Source of the DNA: Hymenobacter nivis
GTDB lineage: Bacteria > Bacteroidota > Bacteroidia > Cytophagales > Hymenobacteraceae
DNA length: 64,000 bases
Assembly (NCBI RefSeq): GCF_006439025.1
Contig: NZ_RCYZ01000002.1
Coordinates: 744,753-808,752 of the forward strand
Direction of reading: 5' to 3'
The notes beneath the pieces are model-generated. The model was given only the letters and a program-made list of their open reading frames with translations, searched no databases and was not told the DNA's origin. Positions 49,487 to 57,519 of the stretch are shown here, piece after piece. The position numbers and the translations under genes were made by a program. Within the stretch, counting starts at the first letter, position 1. Each line of letters starts with the position of its first letter.

Positions 49487-50329
49487 ATGGAAGACGCCCC
49501 CGCCGCGCCCGACGCCGGCACCGCCCGCGCCCTGGCCCACTTCGCCGAGCGGCCCGATGCCGAGCTGTTTTACCTGGCCCAAAATGCTGCCCGCTACCCG
49601 CCCGCCGTGGGTGCCGCCGCCGTGGCCGAGCTGCAGCGCCGGGCCCTGGTGCCGGCCCCCGCCGCGCCCGCCGGGGCCCCGGCCGCGCCGCCGGCCCCCA
49701 CCGGCTGGGGCCCCACGCTGCGGGGGCTGCTGCCCTCGCGCCGCTTCTGGGCCACGCCGCTGCTGCTGGCCCTCAACCTGCTGGTGTGGGCGGCCATGAC
49801 GGCCAGCGGCGTGTCGGCCACCGACCCCACCGGCCACGAGCTGGCCCGCTGGGGCTCCAACGTGAGCAGCCGCACGCTGCCCGGCGAGCCCTGGCGGCTG
49901 CTCACCAGCGTATTTGTGCACAGCGGCGTGGCCCACCTGCTGCTCAACGCCCTCAGCCTGTGGCTGCTGGGCGTGCTGCTGGAAGCCCGGGTGGGGGCGG
50001 CCCGCCTGCTGGCCGTGTACCTGGCCAGCGGGGTAGCGGGCAGCCTGGCCACGCTCTGGTACCACCGCAACGGCATCAACTCGGTGGGGGCCAGCGGGGC
50101 CATTTTCGGGCTCTACGGGCTGCTGCTGACCCTGCTGCTCAGCAAAAAGCTGGTGCTGGATAAATTCGACCGCCGCGCCATGCTGGGGCTGGTGCTGTAC
50201 CTGGTGCTCAGCAACTTGGTGGCCGGCCTGTCGGGCAATATCGACAACGCCGCCCACCTCGGCGGCCTGCTGCTGGGGGCCCTGGTGGCCGGCCCGCTGG
50301 CCCTGGTGGGCCTGCGCCCGACCGAGTAA
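49487..50329 (+). CDS. Rhomboid-family intramembrane serine protease
   Basis: A 280-residue protein. Start ATG 49487; the frame is open far upstream but that is antisense noise. A cytosolic N-terminal domain (about 15-55, ERPDAELFYLAQNAARYPPAVG) is shared with the preceding gene, followed by a Pro/Ala linker and a six-helix rhomboid core. Catalytic signs are HSGVAHLLLNALSLWLLG (His/Asn), GASGAIFGLYG (Ser) and NAAHLGGLLLG (His). Rhomboids cleave membrane proteins within the bilayer. Native substrates are unknown. The two-gene unit with the 48627 protein suggests a functional link. Confidence 0.92.
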   Translation: MEDAPAAPDAGTARALAHFAERPDAELFYLAQNAARYPPAVGAAAVAELQRRALVPAPAAPAGAPAAPPAPTGWGPTLRGLLPSRRFWATPLLLALNLLVWAAMTASGVSATDPTGHELARWGSNVSSRTLPGEPWRLLTSVFVHSGVAHLLLNALSLWLLGVLLEARVGAARLLAVYLASGVAGSLATLWYHRNGINSVGASGAIFGLYGLLLTLLLSKKLVLDKFDRRAMLGLVLYLVLSNLVAGLSGNIDNAAHLGGLLLGALVAGPLALVGLRPTE

Positions 50330-50332
50330 CAC

Positions 50333-50495
50333 GGTAGCCCCAGCGGGGCGGCCTGCCGTTAGCAAGGCGTGGCACTTGAAGGATAAGCCCCGGCGGGGCG
50401 ACCCAACCAGCCGCACTGGCTTTGGGTCGCCCCGCCGGGGCTTTTGAATACAAACTTCTTGGGTAGCGCTACCGACGGGCCGCCCCGCTGAGGCT
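50333..50495. repeat. GC-rich hairpin repeat, copy B
   Basis: A hairpin at 50385-50445 (AAGCCCCGGCGGGGCGACCC and a complement) is flanked by half-arms at 50334-50353 and 50468-50495. The right half-arm (GCTACCGACGGGCC...) matches 14143-14170 at 26 of 28 positions. It directly follows the rhomboid gene and may also stop transcription. Confidence 0.75.
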
Positions 50496-50536
50496 GAAAA
50501 CGCGGCTTTACCTGATGCCTAGCCGATAAAGCCGCC

Positions 50537-51739
50537 TTAGCCGCCCAGCAGCATCTTCTGCACCAGCGTGCCGGCCTCGGTGGTGAAGTAGAGGATGTAC
50601 ATGCCGGTGGCCAAGTTGGGCCGCACTTGCTGGGCCGCGCCGTTGCGCAGCTCAATGCGCTGCCGGTACATGCGGCGGCCGCTGATGTCCGTCAATTCCA
50701 ACATGCCCGACTCGATGTTGGCGGGCTGCACCTTGATGAAAAAGTTGCCGTTGTTGGGCACCGGGTACACGCTCACCACGTAGGGCACGGGCACAATTTC
50801 CACCGCCTTGATGGGCGAGTACACCGGCGGCCGGTCGCTGCGCAGCTGCTGGAGGCGGTAAAAATTCAGGCCGATGGCCGGCTGCACGTCCACCGCTGCG
50901 TAGCTATGGGGCCCCGGCGCCGCGCCGGGCTGGCGCAGCAGCTCCGTAAATACTACGCCGTCCGTCGATTTCTGCACCACGAAGGCCGTGCTGTTTTCCT
51001 CGGCCTCGGTGGCCCAGCTCAGGTCTACCCGCAGGTTGTTGGCCACCGCCTCAAACCGCGTGAGTACTGGCCGCAGGGGCCCCGTGGGCTGGGCGTATAG
51101 CACGCCGTTGGGCACCAGTTGCTTGGGCATGTTGGGCCCGGCGTATTGCAGCACCAGGCCCTGGCTGCCGCCGTGTTCGCCGTACAGCACCCGCACGGTG
51201 TGCAGGCCAGCCGCCAGGGTGCGGGTGCCCGTCGTTTCGCGGAACGGGAACGTATCGCCCTGGTTCGTCGCCACCGGCTGCGGGTTGCCGTCGAGGAAGA
51301 GGTAGGCCGCATCGTCCGAGCCCAGGTAAAACGTATGGGGCCCCGCCGCCGTCACGTATAGCTGCCCCCGGAAGCGCCCGCTGAACTCGTCGGGGTTGCC
51401 TGCCCCGCCGTAGTACGTGGCCACCGGCCCCACGCCAAAGTTGTCGGTTTCGGCCTCCGCAAAGTTCAATTGCTCCACCGGCCGGTTGCTGACGACGGGG
51501 GCATTAGCCGTGAAAAACCCCAGCACGTCGTAGAAGTAGCCGCGGTAGTAGTCCGCCGTCAGGCCCGGGGTGCCCACCGGGGCCGTGGCCGGTTGCGCCT
51601 GGGCCCCCACTGCCAGCCAAAACAGGCCAAAACAAAGAAGCGCGCTGCCCCCAGTGCCCCCGCCCAGGGCCCCGAAAACTGCGCCGAGGCCACGCTTCAC
51701 TACTGCCGTAAGCCACGGCTTGGGGGTCAATATTTTCAT
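50537..51739 (-). CDS. Secreted PA14-domain protein with T9SS sorting domain
   Basis: ATG 51739 gives 400 residues with a long signal region (MKILTPKPWLTAVVKRGLG, cleavage near AVGAQAQ). A PA14-type carbohydrate-binding domain lies at about 60-215 (GLTADYYRGYFYDV, SGRFRGQLYVTAAGPHTFYLGSDDAAYLFLDG). A short beta domain (DLSWATEAEENSTAFVVQKSTDG) and a type A T9SS sorting domain (VSVYPVPNNGNFFIKVQ, MLELTDISGRRMYRQ, ATGMYILYFTTEAGTLVQKM) follow. The protein should be exported by T9SS and probably binds glycans at the cell surface. No neighbours in its operon. Confidence 0.88.
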   Translation of the reverse strand: MKILTPKPWLTAVVKRGLGAVFGALGGGTGGSALLCFGLFWLAVGAQAQPATAPVGTPGLTADYYRGYFYDVLGFFTANAPVVSNRPVEQLNFAEAETDNFGVGPVATYYGGAGNPDEFSGRFRGQLYVTAAGPHTFYLGSDDAAYLFLDGNPQPVATNQGDTFPFRETTGTRTLAAGLHTVRVLYGEHGGSQGLVLQYAGPNMPKQLVPNGVLYAQPTGPLRPVLTRFEAVANNLRVDLSWATEAEENSTAFVVQKSTDGVVFTELLRQPGAAPGPHSYAAVDVQPAIGLNFYRLQQLRSDRPPVYSPIKAVEIVPVPYVVSVYPVPNNGNFFIKVQPANIESGMLELTDISGRRMYRQRIELRNGAAQQVRPNLATGMYILYFTTEAGTLVQKMLLGG

Positions 51740-52360
51740 AGCGGTGGGATACTGCAAAAGGGTAGATTTCGCAGTGCTCAGAAGGGTAAGTAGTGCTCTC
51801 CTATCCAGGATTAGCACTATTTTGAAGGGATAAGTTTGCCTAGGCTCCGTGCGGGTAAAAAAGCGGAGCCAAAAAGGGCGGCAAAGGATTGAATTTGTAC
51901 TGATTTTATCATAAAATAACTGATTTTAAACATAAAATGCAACTTGGGCCGGATGCCGGACTGCGCAGGTTCTAACTTAAAATTTGCTTAAATCCTGTAC
52001 TTGGTATAGTAGATATCTAATTGTTGCTATTTTAATAAAACTGAAATCGTTTTAATTTTAAGAAGCTACAAGGCAGCTGTCTAGTTTGTACTTAACCACT
52101 TTTGGCCGGTACTATTTAGCTGCGGTGCCTCCATTTCCCCGGGTTAAAGCTGAGGAGTTCAAAGAAGGTGCCACATCGTGCAAAAGGCAGTTGGGCAGGG
52201 GTAATTTATTTTTGGCTTTTTCCAATGCGGCAGCTGGGCCACTGGCTCGCAGCGGGGGCCCTGGCCCCGGCAACCACCTGCGCCGCTTGCCCCGTAAAAG
52301 CACCGCTGGGCCCCCATGGGCTCTAGCCCGCCCCCTTTTTCTACCGCTCGCCCACGTCCC
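51740..52360. other. AT-rich intergenic region
   Basis: About 620 bp without a gene. The part at about 51890-52090 is strikingly AT-rich, with long A/T runs, while both flanks are GC-rich. The gene ends on either side are divergent, so this may hold both promoters. No exact TAnnTTTG element, RNA gene or repeat was recognised. Confidence 0.5.
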
Positions 52361-53065
52361 ATGCCACCCTTTATACACACCGAACACCACCTGACTAGCT
52401 CGGCCATGCTGCAGGACATCGTCATTGGCCTGTCCGACGGCCTGACGGTGCCCTTTGCCCTGGCCGCTGGCCTGAGCGGGGCAGTGCAGTCGTCGGGGCT
52501 CATCATCACGGCCGGGCTGGCCGAAATCGTGGCCGGTTCCATTGCCATGGGCCTTGGCGGCTACCTGGCCGGCCGCACCGAGGTAGACCACTACGCCGCC
52601 GAAGTGGCCCGCGAGCACGAAGAAGTGCGCACCGTGCCCGACGTGGAGCGCCGCGAGGTGCAGGAGCTACTGGCCGAAATGGGCCTGAGCCCCGCCACCC
52701 AAGCCCTGGCCGTCAAGGAACTAACTGCCGATCCGCAGCAGTGGGTCCGGTTCATGATGAAGTACGAGCTGGGCCTGGAGGAGCCCGACCCCAAGCAGGC
52801 CCCTAAAAGCGCCGCCACCATTGCCGGGGCCTACGCCGTGGGCGGCCTGGTGCCGCTCAGTGCATATTTTCTCACCGCTACGCCCCAGGCGGGGCTGCTC
52901 TGGTCGGGCGTCATCACGCTGATGTGCCTGCTGGTGTTCGGGTATTTCAAGAGCCGCCTCACCGGCCAGGCCCCGGTGCTGGGGGCCCTGAAGATGGCCG
53001 CCACCGGCGCCGCGGCAGCCGGTGCCGCGTTCTTCGTAGCGCGCCTGGTAAGCGGCGGCCATTGA
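52361..53065 (+). CDS. VIT1/CCC1-family iron/manganese transporter
   Basis: The ATG at 52361 gives 234 residues, the expected family start (MPPFIHTEHHLTSSAMLQD); an earlier ATG at 52316 would add 15 unstructured residues. The first membrane segments carry IVIGLSDGLTVPFALAAGLSGAVQ and IVAGSIAMGLGGYLAGRTEVDHY. A cytosolic metal-binding helix region (ERREVQELLAEMGLSPATQ) follows, then three helices (GAYAVGGLVPLSAYFL, SGVITLMCLLVFGYF, AATGAAAAGAAFFVA). Members move Fe2+ or Mn2+ across membranes. It stands alone. Confidence 0.9.
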   Translation: MPPFIHTEHHLTSSAMLQDIVIGLSDGLTVPFALAAGLSGAVQSSGLIITAGLAEIVAGSIAMGLGGYLAGRTEVDHYAAEVAREHEEVRTVPDVERREVQELLAEMGLSPATQALAVKELTADPQQWVRFMMKYELGLEEPDPKQAPKSAATIAGAYAVGGLVPLSAYFLTATPQAGLLWSGVITLMCLLVFGYFKSRLTGQAPVLGALKMAATGAAAAGAAFFVARLVSGGH

Positions 53066-53145
53066 GGCCCCTGCGGCACGCCGGCCGTTAAACTTCGTAG
53101 CAGCAGCCAGCTTCTAGGGTTTCATTTCTCACTTCTTCTCTTCCC

Positions 53146-54153
53146 ATGCAAGCCATTCAACTCGATGCCGTGCACCAGCCCGTGGTGCTGCGCGATGTGC
53201 CCACGCCCACGCCCGGCCCCGGCGAAATCCTCGTTAAACTCCACGCCGCGGCCCTCAACCACCGCGACGTTTGGATTCAGCAGGGCCAGTACGCGGGCAT
53301 TGCGCTGCCCTGCACCCTTGGGGCCGACGGGGCCGGCGAGGTGGCCGCCTGGGGCCCTGGCGTGCCCGCGGGGGCCCCAGGCGTGGGCCGCTCGGTGGTG
53401 GTGTACCCGGGACTGCGCTGGGGCAGCGAGCAGCGCGCCCAGGCCAAAGATTTTGTGGTGCGCGGCATGCCCGACCCCGGCACGTTTGCCGAGTACACCG
53501 TGGCGGCGGCCGAGTACGTGCGGCCGCTGCCTGCGCACCTCAGCGCGGCCCAGGGCGCGGCGCTGCCGCTGGCGGGCCTCACGGCCTACCGGGCGGCCTT
53601 CAGCCGGGCGCAGGCCCAGCCCGGCGAGCGGGTGCTCGTCACGGGCATTGGCGGGGGCGTGGCCATTGTGGCGGCGCAATTATGCGTGGCGCGCGGCTGC
53701 GAAGTGTGGGGCACCTCAGGTAGCGACGAGAAGCTGGCCCGCCTGCCTGCCCTGGGCCTGCGCGGCGGCATCAACTACAACGCCGATAACTGGGTGAAGG
53801 ACCTGGTGAAGCAGGCCGGGGGCCCCTTCGACGTCATCATCGACAGCGCCGCCGGAGCCCCATTCGGGGCTCTACTCGACGCCGCTGCACCCGGTGGCCG
53901 CATCGTGTTCTACGGCGGCACGCTGGGCAACATCCCGCAAATTCCTCCGGGCAAGGTGTTCTGGAAGCAACTCAGCATCCTGGGCTCGTCGATGGGCTCA
54001 ATGCAGGATTTCGACGACCTATTGGCGTTGGTGGAGGAGAAGCAAATCGTGCCCATGGTGGACGAAATTTTCCCCCTGGCTGAGGCCGAAGCCGCCCTGC
54101 GCCGCATGGAAGCCGGCCAGCAGTTTGGCAAAATCGTGCTGCAAATGCCGTAG
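53146..54153 (+). CDS. MDR-family zinc-independent oxidoreductase (quinone-oxidoreductase-like)
   Basis: A 335-residue medium-chain reductase. N-terminal catalytic domain: PTPTPGPGEILVKLHAAALNHRD, then LPCTLGADGAGEVAAWG. The zinc-binding Cys/His set of classical alcohol dehydrogenases is absent, which fits the quinone-oxidoreductase/enoyl-reductase branch. The NADPH-binding motif is GIGGGVAIVAAQLC (170-185), with the nucleotide-binding segment GTSGSDEKLARL. The substrate cannot be read from sequence. No operon partner; an 80-bp gap separates it from the CCC1 gene. Confidence 0.9.
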   Translation: MQAIQLDAVHQPVVLRDVPTPTPGPGEILVKLHAAALNHRDVWIQQGQYAGIALPCTLGADGAGEVAAWGPGVPAGAPGVGRSVVVYPGLRWGSEQRAQAKDFVVRGMPDPGTFAEYTVAAAEYVRPLPAHLSAAQGAALPLAGLTAYRAAFSRAQAQPGERVLVTGIGGGVAIVAAQLCVARGCEVWGTSGSDEKLARLPALGLRGGINYNADNWVKDLVKQAGGPFDVIIDSAAGAPFGALLDAAAPGGRIVFYGGTLGNIPQIPPGKVFWKQLSILGSSMGSMQDFDDLLALVEEKQIVPMVDEIFPLAEAEAALRRMEAGQQFGKIVLQMP

Positions 54154-54322
54154 CACGGCGCGGGCAGTATCTGAGCTTTTAAATAGCTTTTAAATAACTT
54201 TTATACTGCTGATATACAGCGAGTAATATTTCATCTTGGGGCCCCTATATTGGAATGAAAAACCGGTGTTTTTGGTTAATTAGACAACCATAAACCACTG
54301 CCAAAACCCGTCCGCTCCCGCC

Positions 54323-54586
54323 ATGAAAGCACCCGCCGAATACCTCGCCCCGCACGTATTTGAAGCCCGCCGCCCGCGCCGCGACCTGCAACCCGTAGTG
54401 GCCTATCCCGACGCCCTGCGCGCACTGGAGCAAGCCCTGGCCGACGCTGAGAAATACAAGTACCTGCTCATGCGCGCCCTGCGCCGCCACGCCGACGACG
54501 CGGCCCCGCGCCCGGCCGCCCCGGCCTTCACCGAGGCCCCCGTACTACCCATGTACCCCGCTGCCGACCAACGCTTGGCGGCTTAG
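54323..54586 (+). CDS. Small helical protein of unknown function
   Basis: An 87-residue reading frame starting MKAPAEYLAPHVFEARRPRRD, with a central helix (DALRALEQALADAEKYKYLLMRALRRHA) and a Pro/Ala-rich tail. It lacks a signal peptide and a known domain. The long AT-rich stretch before it (about 54170-54310) looks like a promoter region, and a strong terminator follows, which supports a real gene. Codon use is similar to the neighbours. Function unknown. Confidence 0.55.
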   Translation: MKAPAEYLAPHVFEARRPRRDLQPVVAYPDALRALEQALADAEKYKYLLMRALRRHADDAAPRPAAPAFTEAPVLPMYPAADQRLAA

Positions 54587-54605
54587 CGCGCACCAATTGG
54601 TCCGT

Positions 54606-54640
54606 AAAAAAACCGCCGGCTGGAGAGCCGGCGGTTTTTT
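54606..54640. terminator. Bidirectional terminator
   Basis: AAAAAAACCGCCGGCT, a 4-base loop and the complement ending in six T. It separates the small 54323 gene from the convergent hldD gene. Confidence 0.88.
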
Positions 54641-54692
54641 CTTGTTCAGCCACCGTTCAAAACGCCAGCACCTGGGGCCCCATCGCGGCAGC

Positions 54693-55661
54693 CTAATAGT
54701 ACCGGTCGGGCAGTAAATACTGCTGCACGTAGTCGCGGATGCCCTCCTCCAAGGTAGCAAAGGCGTTGGGGTAGCCAATGCTGTGCAGCTTGCGCATGTC
54801 GGCCTGGGTGTAGTACTGGTACTTGTCGCGGATGTCCTCCGGCGTGTCGCGGAAGCGGATGTCTACCGGGGTCCCCAGCGCTGTGAACGTGTTCATAGCC
54901 AGATCCATAAACGTGCGGGCCGTGCCGCTGCCTAGGTTGTACAGGCCCGAGTCTTTGCGATGGTTCAGCAGGAAGAAGCACACTTCCACCACATCCTTCA
55001 CATACACAAAATCGCGCATCTGGCCGCCGTCCACGTAGTCGGGGTTGTGCGATTTGAAGAGCGTCATCGAACCGTTCTGCTGAATCTGCTGGAAGGCGTG
55101 GAAGATAACCGACGCCATGCGGCCCTTGTGGTACTCGTTGGGCCCGTACACGTTGAAAAACTTCAACCCGGCCCAGAAATATGGCTTCTCCGACTGCTCC
55201 ACGGCCCAGTTGTCGAAGTCATTCTTAGACTCGCCGTAGGGGTTCAGCGGGCGGTAGAGGGGCAGTAGCGCGTCGTCGGCATCGGAGTAGCCCAGGGCCC
55301 CGTCGCCGTAGGTGGCCGCCGAAGAGGCGTACACCAGCGGTAGCTGGTACTGGCAGCAAGCCAGCCACATCTGCTTCGAATAGTTCAGGTTCAGCAGGTC
55401 GAACACGGCGGGGTCCATCTCCGCGGTATCGGTGCGGGCCCCCAGGTGAAACACAAATTCTACCTGCGCGTGGTGCTCGTCGAGCCACGCAAAAAAATCC
55501 TCGCGGTCCACGTACTCGCGCAGCTTTTTGCCTTCGAGGTTGCGCAGCTTTTTTTCCACCGAGAAATTGTCAACAACCACTACGTCGTTGAAATTGGCCG
55601 CGTTGAGGCGGGAAACGAGGGCGCTGGCAATAAAGCCCGCCGCACCAGTGACGACTATCAT
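54693..55661 (-). CDS. hldD: ADP-L-glycero-D-manno-heptose 6-epimerase
   Basis: ATG 55661 gives 322 residues. It is an extended short-chain dehydrogenase: NAD-binding motif GAAGFIAS at residues 6-13 (the third Gly of GxxGxxG is Ala), FHLGARTDTAEMD, SSAATYG, and catalytic YGESKNDF. The segments FNVYGPNEYHKGRMASV and GQMRDFVYVKDVVEVCFFL are distinctive for HldD/RfaD. It converts ADP-D-heptose to ADP-L-heptose for the LPS core. The Bacteroidota promoter TACCTTTG lies 21 bases before the ATG. Divergent from the pterin synthase gene; lpxB nearby also serves LPS. Confidence 0.92.
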   Translation of the reverse strand: MIVVTGAAGFIASALVSRLNAANFNDVVVVDNFSVEKKLRNLEGKKLREYVDREDFFAWLDEHHAQVEFVFHLGARTDTAEMDPAVFDLLNLNYSKQMWLACCQYQLPLVYASSAATYGDGALGYSDADDALLPLYRPLNPYGESKNDFDNWAVEQSEKPYFWAGLKFFNVYGPNEYHKGRMASVIFHAFQQIQQNGSMTLFKSHNPDYVDGGQMRDFVYVKDVVEVCFFLLNHRKDSGLYNLGSGTARTFMDLAMNTFTALGTPVDIRFRDTPEDIRDKYQYYTQADMRKLHSIGYPNAFATLEEGIRDYVQQYLLPDRYY

Positions 55662-55682
55662 AAGCGAGAAAAGATGGGGCCC

Positions 55683-55690
55683 CAAAGGTA
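55683..55690 (-). promoter_or_regulatory. TAnnTTTG promoter of hldD
   Basis: TACCTTTG on the minus strand, an exact match, 21 bases upstream of the ATG at 55661. Confidence 0.55.
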
Positions 55691-55732
55691 GGGCCCGCCC
55701 GCCCGCGGGGCCCCACCGGGGGGCGGGCAGCG

Positions 55733-55740
55733 TATATTTG
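55733..55740 (+). promoter_or_regulatory. TAnnTTTG promoter of the pterin synthase gene
   Basis: TATATTTG, an exact match, 50 bases upstream of the ATG at 55791. It faces away from the hldD promoter. Confidence 0.5.
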
Positions 55741-55790
55741 CGCCTAAAATACGGGAAGCGGCGGGCCGGCGCGTTTCCCCCGCCCATCCC

Positions 55791-56204
55791 ATGATTTACG
55801 TTAGCCGTCACGAGCATTTTAACGCCGCCCACAAGCTGCACAACCCCAAGTGGAGCGACGAGCGCAACCGCGAGGTTTTTGGGCCCTGCGCCAACGTCAA
55901 TTGGCACGGCCACAACTATGACCTGGTGGTGACGGTGAAGGGCATGCCCGACCCGGATACCGGTTTTGTGGTGGACCTTAAGGCCTTGTCCGACCTCATC
56001 AAAGAACACGTGACCGACCAGGTGGACCACAAAAATCTCAACCTTGATGTGCCCTTCCTGGCCGGCCAAATGGCCAGCACCGAAAACCTGGCCGTGGCCT
56101 TCTGGCAAATCTTGGCCCGCGAGCTGCCCGCCATCACGCCCGCCCAGCTCCACTGCGTCAAGCTCTACGAAACGCCCCGCAACTTCGTGGAATACTACGG
56201 GTAA
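55791..56204 (+). CDS. 6-pyruvoyl-tetrahydropterin synthase/QueD-like enzyme
   Basis: A 137-residue protein of the PTPS/QueD family. Zinc-binding histidines are in FNAAHKLH and NWHGHNYDL; the catalytic Cys is likely in FGPCANVNWHGH; TDQVDHKNLN and ENLAVAFWQIL are further family segments; the Glu near the end is in LYETPRNF. QueD makes 6-carboxy-tetrahydropterin for queuosine, while PTPS acts in biopterin synthesis. The spacing of the Cys-containing motif does not separate the two clearly. It is transcribed divergently from hldD and upstream of lpxB. Confidence 0.88.
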   Translation: MIYVSRHEHFNAAHKLHNPKWSDERNREVFGPCANVNWHGHNYDLVVTVKGMPDPDTGFVVDLKALSDLIKEHVTDQVDHKNLNLDVPFLAGQMASTENLAVAFWQILARELPAITPAQLHCVKLYETPRNFVEYYG

Positions 56205-56214
56205 GCTGGTTAAA

Positions 56215-56299
56215 AATTAAAAATTATGAATTAAAAATGCCCTGTTTATTCTGAGCAGGGCAGGAGCAATTTTTAATTTTTAATTCATAATTTTTAATT
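56215..56299. repeat. AT-rich inverted repeat with inner GC hairpin
   Basis: Exact 24-nt arms (AATTAAAAATTATGAATTAA... at 56215-56238, complement at 56276-56299) enclose a smaller GCCCTG/CAGGGC hairpin. Located between the pterin synthase gene and lpxB; it ends six bases before the lpxB start codon, so it could hide or expose translation start of lpxB. Confidence 0.7.
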
Positions 56300-56304
56300 C
56301 AAAA

Positions 56305-57414
56305 ATGAAATACTACCTCATTGCCGGCGAACGGTCGGGCGATTTCCACGCCGCCGACCTTATGCGGGCCCTGCGCACGGAAGACGCTGCTGCCGAGTTC
56401 CGCTTCTGGGGCGGTGACCTAATGCAGGCCGTTGGCGGCGAGCTGGTGCACCATTACCAGGACCTGTCCATCATGGGTTTTCTGGAGGCGGCCACCAGCG
56501 TGCTCAAGTTCCGCGGCTACCTCAAGGAGTGTGAAAAGGACCTGTTGGCTTATAAGCCCGACGTGCTCATTCTGGTCGATTACGCGGGCTTCAACCTGCG
56601 GGTGGCCAAGTTTGCCAAGGCCCAGGGCCTCAAAGTATTCTACTATATCTCGCCCAAGCTCTGGGCCTGGAACGAAGGCCGCGTGGAGCAGGTGAAGGCC
56701 CGCGTCGATAAGATGTTCGTTATCCTGCCCTTCGAGGAAGAATTTTATAAGCGTTTCAGCTACCCCGTTGACTACGCCGGCAACCCCACCGCCGACGCGG
56801 TGGCCGAGTTCGTGCCCACCGCCGACTTTTTCACCCGCAACCAGCTCGACGAGGCCCGGCCCATCATCGCCGTGCTGCCGGGCTCGCGCAAGCAGGAAAT
56901 CGAGGAAATGCTGCACGTAATGCTCGCCATCCTGCCGCCGTTCATGGACTACCAGTTCGTGGTGGCTGGCGTCGATAACCTCGACCGCACCTACTACCAG
57001 CACTTCGAGCGCAACGGCATCCGCCTGCTCTTCGACCAGACCTTCGACCTGCTGAGCCACGCCACGGCGGCGCTCGTCACCAGCGGCACCGCCACGCTCG
57101 AAACTGCCCTTTTCGGCGTGCCCCAAATCGTGTGCTACCGCACCAGCATTTTAAGCTATACCATTGGCAAAATGCTCATCAAGGTGCCATATATCTCGCT
57201 GGTGAACTTGATTGCTGGCCGTGCCGTGGTGAAGGAGATGATCCAGAACGACTTTACCGCCCGCAACCTGCTCGACGAGCTAAAAAAGCTCCTCACCGAC
57301 GAGAACTACCGCGCCCAAATCCAAACCGGCTACGCCGAAATACGCGCCAAGCTCGGCCAGCAGCAAGCCGCTAAAAAGACCGCCGCGCTAATGGTAAAAT
57401 ACCTGAAAGCATAA
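56305..57414 (+). CDS. lpxB: Lipid-A-disaccharide synthase
   Basis: The 369-residue GT-B enzyme condenses UDP-2,3-diacylglucosamine and lipid X to the lipid A disaccharide at the inner membrane. Conserved parts include YYLIAGERSGDFHAADL, FWGGDLMQAVGGELVHHYQDLSIMGF, VLILVDYAGFNLRVAKFAK and VFYYISPKLWAWNEGR in the N-terminal half, and AVLPGSRKQEIEEML and LVTSGTATLETALFGVPQIVCYR in the second. Length is normal. It follows the pterin gene after a large AT-rich hairpin and ends before a strong inverted repeat. Confidence 0.95.
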   Translation: MKYYLIAGERSGDFHAADLMRALRTEDAAAEFRFWGGDLMQAVGGELVHHYQDLSIMGFLEAATSVLKFRGYLKECEKDLLAYKPDVLILVDYAGFNLRVAKFAKAQGLKVFYYISPKLWAWNEGRVEQVKARVDKMFVILPFEEEFYKRFSYPVDYAGNPTADAVAEFVPTADFFTRNQLDEARPIIAVLPGSRKQEIEEMLHVMLAILPPFMDYQFVVAGVDNLDRTYYQHFERNGIRLLFDQTFDLLSHATAALVTSGTATLETALFGVPQIVCYRTSILSYTIGKMLIKVPYISLVNLIAGRAVVKEMIQNDFTARNLLDELKKLLTDENYRAQIQTGYAEIRAKLGQQQAAKKTAALMVKYLKA

Positions 57415-57437
57415 ATCCTGCACTAGGTTAAACAGCA

Positions 57438-57484
57438 GGAGGGGAGTGGCACAGAGCGTATTAGCTGCTGTACCACTCCCCTCC
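57438..57484. terminator. Terminator-like hairpin between lpxB and clpX
   Basis: 17-nt arms (GGAGGGGAGTGGCACAG and its near complement, one mismatch) around a short loop. It lies between the convergent lpxB and clpX genes; no T run follows. Confidence 0.6.
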
Positions 57485-57519
57485 CTCGTTTGGCTCGGTG
57501 CGAAACCTCGCTGGGGGCC

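Noticed and set aside
54668..56153. Long fused reading frame of hldD with antisense pterin synthase
   Set aside because: The frame is open upstream of the hldD ATG only because the opposite strand encodes the pterin synthase; the two are divergent genes with their own promoters.
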